Shown: in pieces, positions 57,087-64,000 of the stretch
How positions within the stretch are numbered: position 1 is the stretch's first letter
Layout of the letters: every line of letters begins with the position of its first letter
Origin: Vicia villosa
Lineage: Eukaryota > Streptophyta > Magnoliopsida > Fabales > Fabaceae
Assembly: GCF_029867415.1 (NCBI RefSeq)
Contig: NC_081185.1
Coordinates: forward strand, 125,649,174-125,713,173
DNA length: 64,000 nucleotides
Reading direction: 5' to 3'
The notes under the pieces: model-generated
Told to the model about the DNA's origin: nothing
Database searches by the model: none
What the model saw: only the letters and a program-made list of their open reading frames with translations
Translations under genes and position numbers: made by a program

Positions 57087-60000
57087 TGTGGACCTCCGAT
57101 TTTTTTTTAATACCGGGCCATACCTCTGATCTGTAGAGATACGTGAACTGACTCTTTTTTGTTGCTTAATGCTTTCGCATTTTTGAAAATTCACAGAGTC
57201 GCCACCGACCTTTTATTTTATCCAATTAAGGAAAGGTTTATAAAAGAAACAGAAAAAAGACCTTTAAGAAATTCTGGGTAAGGGGGTAGGTTATACAAAG
57301 GGAAGGTGTTAGCACCCTTTGTATCCATGATTATCCATGGGCTCTTAAGTTTGCTTAGCTCACTTGTTTTTCAATGACTTTTCAATTGCTCTGAAATTGC
57401 TCATATGTGGTTTCAAATACCTTTGTAATTTGAATTTTGTAATGATCCGTGTGTGGATGTATACAAAATGCTTGTTTATCTTTCGAAAGATGTTTTGAAA
57501 AGAACGTTAACTTTGTAATAACCCGTGTTTTGGATGTATACAAAGTATTGTCTTTTTTGAAAATTTTGTTTTGAAAAACAACAGTGTATGAGAATTTTGT
57601 TTGTTTTGATTTGAGCAAGCAAACTAGGAGGTCTACCCTGAGTTGTAAGGTCTTTATCCTATTTCCTTTAAAAATCTATCCTTTCACCGGATATAAAAGC
57701 AAGGTTCGATTTTGTACTCAAAACAGTTGAATTTGACTTTGATTTTGAAAGATTGTAAAAGGGATTACCTGAAGAGGTGCAAGTGTGATTGTGATTGGAT
57801 TCAGATATTTATCTTTGAAGTTAGTGATCTAACGGTTCAATTTTATCTTTGACATACACGCAGTTTATATTTGCTGGAATTTAAAGTGCGGAAATGTAAA
57901 GTGCGGAAAGTAAATCTACGCTATTACATCGATTTTGCAGGAAATGTAAACTAGCCTATTTACATGAATTTGACATCCTATACATTTATCTAGGAATTTA
58001 AATTGCAAGAAAAATAAAAGGCATGTTTTTGGATTTTTTTATGGTTGGTTTTAATTATAATTAATGCATGATTAATTAAATTAAAATGAAAAAAAGAGGA
58101 AAATAGATTTAAACCTAGAAATTAAGTTTAAAATATGTACAAAATATTTGTCAATTAATTTTAAAACAAAACTAATTTTTTTGGAATTTTTGGAATTGAT
58201 TTGAAATTGATTTAAGCTAATTAAAACATAATTATGCAAATAATTATACAAATAATTAAAACTTAAAAAGAAAATTATTCAAAATATGTACAAAATTAGC
58301 TTATAATATATAAACAATATTTAACATGAAGAACAATTTTTTATGATTTTTTTTGATTGGTTAGAATAATTAAAAAGCCAATATATAAATATATACTAAT
58401 TAATTATGCAAAATATTGAAATTATGAAGAAAAATAAAATATTTTTATTTCAGAAAATAGTATATTATTTTAGAAGTCTAAAAATATTTTTTGTGTATTT
58501 TTTTGATTTTTAAAACTATTTTTAATTAATTTAACAAAGAAATTAAAATAAAATAGAAAATAAAATAGAAAATAAAAGGGATACTTATCAGGTGTGGTTG
58601 GATTGAGGGAGCATGATATGCACTGCTTGTATGATGCGTTGGATTGGCTTTGAGATTGATCATGTGGCTCAGATTGAAGAGAATATGGTACACTTGTGTT
58701 GACCAGTCACGTGGGATTATCAAGACCTTTAGTAAGTCAGACTGGCCCCACTTTTGCCCGCGTGGACGAAGACAAGTTGACTGACGAACCACGCTTGGAC
58801 GCGTGGTCGTCTTCAACCTCCATCTCTTTTATTTTTTTTAAACAGATAGCGGGGGTTTTTAACCTCCCCTATTTGTACGTCAGAAACGCCATTTTTGATG
58901 GCTTCATTAACCTGCAAAAATAAGTATTAGGGATAAAAACAAGTGACCCAGATCTACTTAAAATCACCTCCTGAACACGATGGTGGTGTTAGTTTTGCCA
59001 TTTGGGCGCTGTAACTATGGATTCGAAGAGGTTAAAGCTTAAGCATGCAAGAACACTTGTTAATGGTATAGAGCTATCCTCACGTGGAAACTCACATGTT
59101 AAAGCCCAGACCTGCCCTATAGGACCTCATGAACTCATTAGAATGATTAGTTTATATTGAGGTTAATAAAATATAGGAAAACGAAAATTGATCATGTATG
59201 AATATGAAGAACACTTATGCACGTGATACGACTCTCATGGGACCACACAAAGAGTTTGTTCTTACTTTATATGATCTTAGAAGATGATTGGAATGATTGT
59301 ATTGTATTGATATTGATTGGAAATATGAAATTGAAAATTACAAAGTTATGGAATTTTGAGAGAAGTTTGGTGTGTTTCTATGCTATGCTTGCTATATTTT
59401 CGTGGGTGTCTTCGCTCTTTTTGTTTGTGAAATATGCAGCTTCATTTATAGGCCTTGAGGTGCTTAAATTTGAAGCTAAAAGCAATGATTGCTTTTGTTG
59501 AATTTTGACTTTCAAGCTTGGAACTCAAGCAACCTTGGCTTGCTCTTTCCTTAGCCTTTCCTTGCAGCTTTCTTGCTGCATAATTAAGCCACATGTGTGA
59601 GCTTTTAGCTTGGAAAATAAGCTATGATTTATCCTTCCTTTTTTCCCTTTTTAATTTAATCTTAAATGATAAAATTAAATCAAAAAATGGAGAAAAATGA
59701 TGTGGGCTTTGTCTTGGTCGTGGGAGGCCCATAGTAACATGGAAATGATGTTTGAATGCTGAAAACTTGGCCCCATTTGGAAAAAATGCCATTTTGAACA
59801 ATGTTGATTTCATGTATTTTCCCAAAATTTAGCCAACTTCAACAAGGTGTAAATCCTTCAATTTTTGTCATATGAAGGAGATCTTGCACTTTTTGGAAAC
59901 CTTAAAGAGTCCTCTAACCAATGCCTTTGGTCTCATGTCAAAATGATTTTTGAAGCTCCTTGTGTGTCCTTTTGAAAAAAAGTGTCTTTTTGTTGACTTT

Positions 60001-61837
60001 GAAAATGACCTGTAATGTCTTTGATCATATTTTTCAAATGGTGAATCCAATGACCATGGGATCAATGGCATTTGAAAGATAATTGAATTTCCTTCAAAAC
60101 AAGCTTTGGTTTGAATTTTTTGGATGAAGGATGAGAGAGTTATGATCAGTCAAAGTTGAGTTGACTTTTCAGGCAAAAACCCTAATTTTGAATCTTAGGG
60201 TTTTGTTGATTTTTGATCTTTCCTTGATGAATTATGATCATCCAATGATCAAATGATGAATCCTTTGACAAAATATGGACTTTGACAAAAAATTTCATTT
60301 TTGACTGTCTGTTGACTTTTTTGGTCAAACGGGTCGTCTGTTGACTGTTTGAGCTGCTGACGGTGCGTCTGAGTGAATTGAAGTTTGAAAATTTGTATGA
60401 TGGTACTTTGAGATATATGGATGTGTATGAAATCCATTTGAGCTCTCAAAAACTTGTTGCTCCTGTAAAAACAAGAAAAACCCTGATTAGGGACTATTTG
60501 TGTAGGAGACAGTTAAGCGTACCTGATTTTTGTGCAGTGTTGAGTCTCTGCTAATCGCGTGATATTCAGAAGACTTCTAGAACAAAAATCTTGGAATTTT
60601 GAATTGTGAAAGATTGATTTGATTGATGGTACAAAACACTGAGAATTGTACTGCCAGCAGTTTGGCTGTCAACTGACTGTTCAGGTATTGATGTAGCAGT
60701 TAGAGTGAAAAATCAACAGTCAAAGTTAATTTTCTTTTTTGTTGTTTTTTGTTTTTGTTTTATGTAAAAAATGAAAGTTTATTTACATGACTTGTTAGAA
60801 AAACACTGACATAATAAATAACTAATATTTACGGTATGCGGGCAAAATTACCGATAATAACCCTGAAAATCATTTAATGCACAGAAATAGGAATATTTGA
60901 CTGGCAGAAAACACACAAAATATTATCTTAGTAATTAAGCAATATTATGACAAATAGTACAACATTTAATACTGACAGTACAAATATCACATACTATATT
61001 GAACAGTACGACGAATAAACGGTACATTTAAGAAATAAGAAATACGGTAAATTTTAAGAATGACGATTAATGACCCATGCTATGAACAATAACATGTAGA
61101 TGATTGGGAGTGCAACCATTGCAGGTCCACACTCTTCAGGACTATGCAGGCAGAAGAAAGTCATGATCACCGTAGCAATGGTGATGACTGTAAGAAACAG
61201 TGTCTCTATCCACTTTGCCATTCTTGTTAGGGAAGAAGAGAAAATAGATATGAGGTAGGAATTTGAAAGATGAGTTGGAATTTGATGTGAGATTTTATGG
61301 AAGAAAATGAGAGGTATTTATAGAATGGAAAGAAGGAAAGAGACGTTGGGGAATGATGTGATTCCGTACAAAAGGAAAATTTGAGTGGAAGTAAGATTTG
61401 AAAGAAAGTGTATGATAGTGTTGGAAAAAGGAGAGATTTGATTTTTGAAAAAGAGATTTGAAAAGATTTTTGAAAATAATGGAATATAGTACAAAAATTA
61501 GTGGGAAACAAAAGATAATAATAATCTACTTGTTACCAGTACAGTCTGAGTTTCCTGATTCTGCGCCTGCAAAAAGATTTAACTCTGTACCAATTGTGTC
61601 GGTACTATTTATCTGTAAATAAATAAATAGCATGTGTGAAGTAATAAACAGTATTTGGTGTTTGCGTAAGAATAAATTCAACTGCAAGCCAAATTACTGT
61701 ATAAGAAAGATTCTAAAAACTAAGTATTTCATATGTCAGGATATTTGTTGAAATAAAAATCCATGATTATATGAGACCCTTAATTTTCAGATTGGAGTTT
61801 TCTTGAAAAATATGTGGGCAAATTTTGGGGTATAACA
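57087..61837 (-). repeat. Ogre 5' LTR (right copy)
   Basis: Same length as the left LTR. It carries the TATA box at 61315-61322 and is followed on its outer side by TSD GTTTC (61838-61842). Confidence 0.95.
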
Positions 61838-61842
61838 GTTTC

Positions 61843-62561
61843 CAATTACCTTTTTCTGCCTAGGTAATTTAACAAGCCTACAAGTATGATTTTTCAACCA
61901 CCCTTGATTCCAACAGTTCTCAAATACCTCCCTGAAGGTTTTTCTTCTTTTATTTTGCAGTCCTTCAGCCACATTAAAAATATTATATCCAAGACTAGCA
62001 TAACCGTCCGTTTGAGATGCTACAATAATCCTCCTTACCTTATCATAAGTCAAATTATAATCAGAGATCTCTTTAATCGTTCCCTCACATCTACTAGTAT
62101 CTATAGTAGGTAACTCCACCTTAAACTGAGTTTCTCCGTTATATATAGTTTCTACCAGGTTTCTCCCTTGGTTTTCACTATTCTCCCTCTAAAGAAATTC
62201 AATACCAACCAAGTAAGTTGTTTTAATCTCAACTCTTCCCCCAAAAACTTAACAACAACTTAGCTTTTTATCCCTTGATTTCTGCAAAATTGATTATACT
62301 CCTCTTAAACATTCTCAAGGCATTCATAACTCCTTAAACTAAAATCTCATAGTTCTTCCTTATCATGAAAGCCTCCACTGGTTAACGATGAATGAATAAC
62401 AACATTTGAACATTCTAAAATATATAGACCACATATTTTACCTTTTAGCAATAATCAATTCATCACGCGAAATCTTCAACACTCCAACGTTCAACTCTAG
62501 TACAATAGCCTAGATCATCAAACATACTTATAGATAACAAATTTTGCTTGAGTTCTGGAAC
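61843..62561 (-). pseudogene. Copia protease and integrase scraps, left of the solo LTR
   Basis: On the minus strand the frame resumes directly after the solo LTR with VPELKQNLLSISMFDDLGY, the continuation of the copia protease cut at 63872. After frameshifts it reads an integrase prelude ('GLYILECSNVVIHSSLTSGG'), then a deletion. The last part, to 61843, gives 'VELPTIDTSRCEGT', 'EISDYNLTYDKVRR', 'NVAEGLQNKRRKTFREVFEN' and 'LVKLPRQKKVIGN', the usual linker just before reverse transcriptase. The Ogre entered exactly after this. It is dead through stops, frameshifts and deletions. Confidence 0.8.
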
Positions 62562-63867
62562 TGATAAGTGTCAAAATATAGTTATTTTGTGTATATAATT
62601 TATGGCACTTATCGATACTTTTTGTTAATACCGTTTGAATAATTCCCCATTTTCGTGTAAAATTCATATACTTTTTTAATAGTGTATTTTCATATACTTT
62701 TATACTGTTTGATAGTTTTTGTATCTTTTTGTATGTATTTTTGCGTATTTGGAGCCTTGAGGAATAAAGTGTCGAAGACATGGCTGAGAGCGCAAGCTTG
62801 GAATAAAGACTAAAGTTCTGGTATAGGGCGCGTCACGCACACAATGAGCGCATTGCGCGACCTGGGAGTAAAAGAATAAATTCTGACAGTCTCGGTGGCG
62901 CATCGCCCGCTCTTAGGGCACATCACGCTCTAGGGCGGTTGGTACATAAGTGAGAGGGTGCATCGCGCGCTATAGGGAGTATCGCGCGCTCTGCGTATTT
63001 CAATTTTTCTATAAATAAGACAACTTTATTTTAGTTAGGATTAATCATCTATTCTTTGACAAAGTTGAGTTCTGATCCATTCTTTGTAGTTTAGAGGTTC
63101 AAGCAACACTATTGGGTGGTTCATCATGTCGATTGAACGCGGGTGGTCTCTGATTGTGCCGAAAGCTCGAGAAGTTTCCAGTTGTTCCTCTTGTTTCCTT
63201 TGACCCATTCCAATGGTGGGGTTTGTATGTATATTTTCCTCTTTTGTATGTACATTTGTCGATATTGGGATCGTTTATATAGTTGCTTTACAAATTATTA
63301 TTGTTGTTGTTCTTGATCTTTTTGCTTAAATGCTTTGGATTTGTGTTGTTGTTGTAGAAATAGACATCCTAGATCTTGATTATGAATGATAACTATTAGT
63401 TTCTAAGCTCTAGACATAGATTTGGGACTAATAATCGTAATGGGTATCGAGTTTAATGCATCTGTGTTGTTTGTGTCAGTGGAGGAATCGCTGATGTGAA
63501 TAGTTCGGTTGAGCTCTCGTCGGTGTTGCAGAAATGGGCACTAATATGGCGTCTCGAATAATGCCCGATGATTTTGATGCGTATTGTGAGTGAGTTACGA
63601 TAAGATCTTCAGATTTAAGTATTCGACGGGTTGAGTAGAAATATGATTCCAAATTGAATTATCTTAAGCTATAATAGATTGTTTATTTGCTTTTATTTAC
63701 TTTTCCCGCATTTACCTTCCGCAAACCCAATCATGAAACTTAGAATACGAAATAGTTGAATGGCTGTTTTTCTCTACCAATCTCTATGCACTACGATACA
63801 GTATAACCTATATCATCCGGTAATAATAAACCTATTACTTTTTGCTTGTCGCGTTACCGCTTCAACA
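62562..63867 (+). mobile_element. Solo LTR in the copia protease gene, TSD GGAAC
   Basis: Starts TGATAAGTGTCAAAATATAG and ends ...TTCAACA, 1306 bp, bounded by GGAAC at 62557-62561 and 63868-63872. Removing it and one GGAAC rejoins the copia protease frame at the Val-Pro of a conserved 'VRYVPELKQN' stretch, which confirms the boundaries. It holds a TATA-like 'tctataaataag' near 63010, and short GCGC-rich direct repeats ('gcgcatcgc', 'gtatcgcgcgctc') near 62830-62995. Same family as 21814-23171. Confidence 0.93.
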
Positions 63868-63872
63868 GGAAC

Positions 63873-64000
63873 ATACCTCACATTGTGAATAAGAAGTTCA
63901 CGATCATCAAACATTTTAAATTTGACTGTACCAATACCATGAACCTTGCATGCTTTATTATCACCAATGCAAACTACTCCACCTTGCACCATCTTCAAAA
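63873..64000 (-). pseudogene. Copia protease fragment at the right edge
   Basis: On the minus strand from the window edge: 'GGVVCIGDNKACKVHGIGTV', then 'KFKMFDDRELLIHNVRYVP'. This is the copia region after the protease active site, up to the point where the solo LTR entered. The rest of the element, including gag and the 5' LTR, would lie beyond the window. Confidence 0.85.

Larger units (their letters stand above)
28413..61837 (-). mobile_element. Ogre-type Ty3/gypsy retrotransposon (Tat lineage), 33.4 kb with nested insertion
   Basis: LTRs of 4751 bp at 28413-33163 and 57087-61837 are in perfect register (offset 28674 throughout) and bounded by TSD GTTTC. On the minus strand the order is 5' LTR (right), tRNA-Arg primer site, ORF1, gag-protease, intron, reverse transcriptase, two RNase H domains, integrase, post-pol repeats, a 47-bp tandem array, polypurine tract, 3' LTR (left). 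This is the Ogre plan. Without the 11.9-kb nested element and its duplicated 5 bp it would be about 21.5 kb. I saw only three LTR differences, so the insertion is recent. The pol reading frame is broken, so this copy could move only with help. Confidence 0.95.
27468..64000 (-). mobile_element. Degenerate Ty1/copia element (minus strand), extends past the right edge
   Basis: Outside the later insertions, pieces in order on the minus strand are: protease (63873-64000), protease continuation and integrase scraps (61843-62561), the 3' non-coding end with polypurine tract GGTGGAGAT (28274-28282), and a 3' LTR (about 27468-28273). Much of integrase, reverse transcriptase and RNase H is deleted, and stops and frameshifts are present. 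The element is interrupted by a solo LTR (62562-63867) and by the Ogre (28413-61837). Its own 5' LTR would lie beyond 64000. The lower LTR boundary is uncertain. Confidence 0.75.

Overview
The window looks like nuclear DNA of a flowering plant, most likely a legume of the pea/vetch tribe (Fabeae). The one intact host gene closely resembles pea apyrase. The largest repeat is an Ogre-type Ty3/gypsy retrotransposon with 4.75-kb LTRs, a tRNA-Arg primer site, an extra ORF1 and an intron between gag-pro and pol, which is a family typical of Pisum, Vicia and Lathyrus. I cannot name the species. Nearly everything else is transposable-element DNA in several layers.

Positions 1-11,520 hold old repeats: a scrap of non-LTR (LINE) reverse transcriptase on the minus strand, and a second LINE on the plus strand split by a 4.85-kb CACTA transposon (2554-7399). 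The CACTA element carries a multi-exon Ulp1/C48 protease reading frame and, on the other strand, one captured exon of phytochelatin synthase. Unassigned AT-rich DNA follows, then a GC-rich hAT-like repeat ending about 80 bp before the apyrase start codon.

Positions 11,600-14,428 hold the apyrase gene: eight exons, 456 residues, all four N-terminal apyrase conserved regions and an open frame. A 755-bp hAT element with a perfect 8-bp target duplication sits in its last intron, 12 bp after the splice donor.

Positions 15,181-27,460 hold a second CACTA element (2.9 kb, perfect 3-bp target duplication, palindromic subterminal repeats), a decayed LINE, a solo LTR with target duplication, unexplained tandem repeats, a broken MULE transposase with a 159-bp hAT MITE beside it, and a short remnant of a second apyrase gene start within a local duplication.

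From about 27,470 to the right edge is a nested stack. A broken Ty1/copia element on the minus strand is cut by a 1.3-kb solo LTR (TSD GGAAC) and by a 33.4-kb Ogre (28413-61837, TSD GTTTC, minus strand). The Ogre is itself cut by an 11.9-kb Ogre-like non-autonomous element (35269-47158, TSD ACCGC, plus strand). Both LTR pairs are equal in length and differ by about three substitutions each, so both insertions are recent. The Ogre has intact ORF1 and gag-pro, but its pol has a frameshift in reverse transcriptase and a stop before the second RNase H. The inner element has no recognisable pol, only gag scraps around a 14-bp tandem array, and its LTRs contain a tRNA-like Pol III promoter module.

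All boundaries, target duplications and reading frames were read by eye from the sequence. Family names rest on recognition of conserved motifs, not on a database search.
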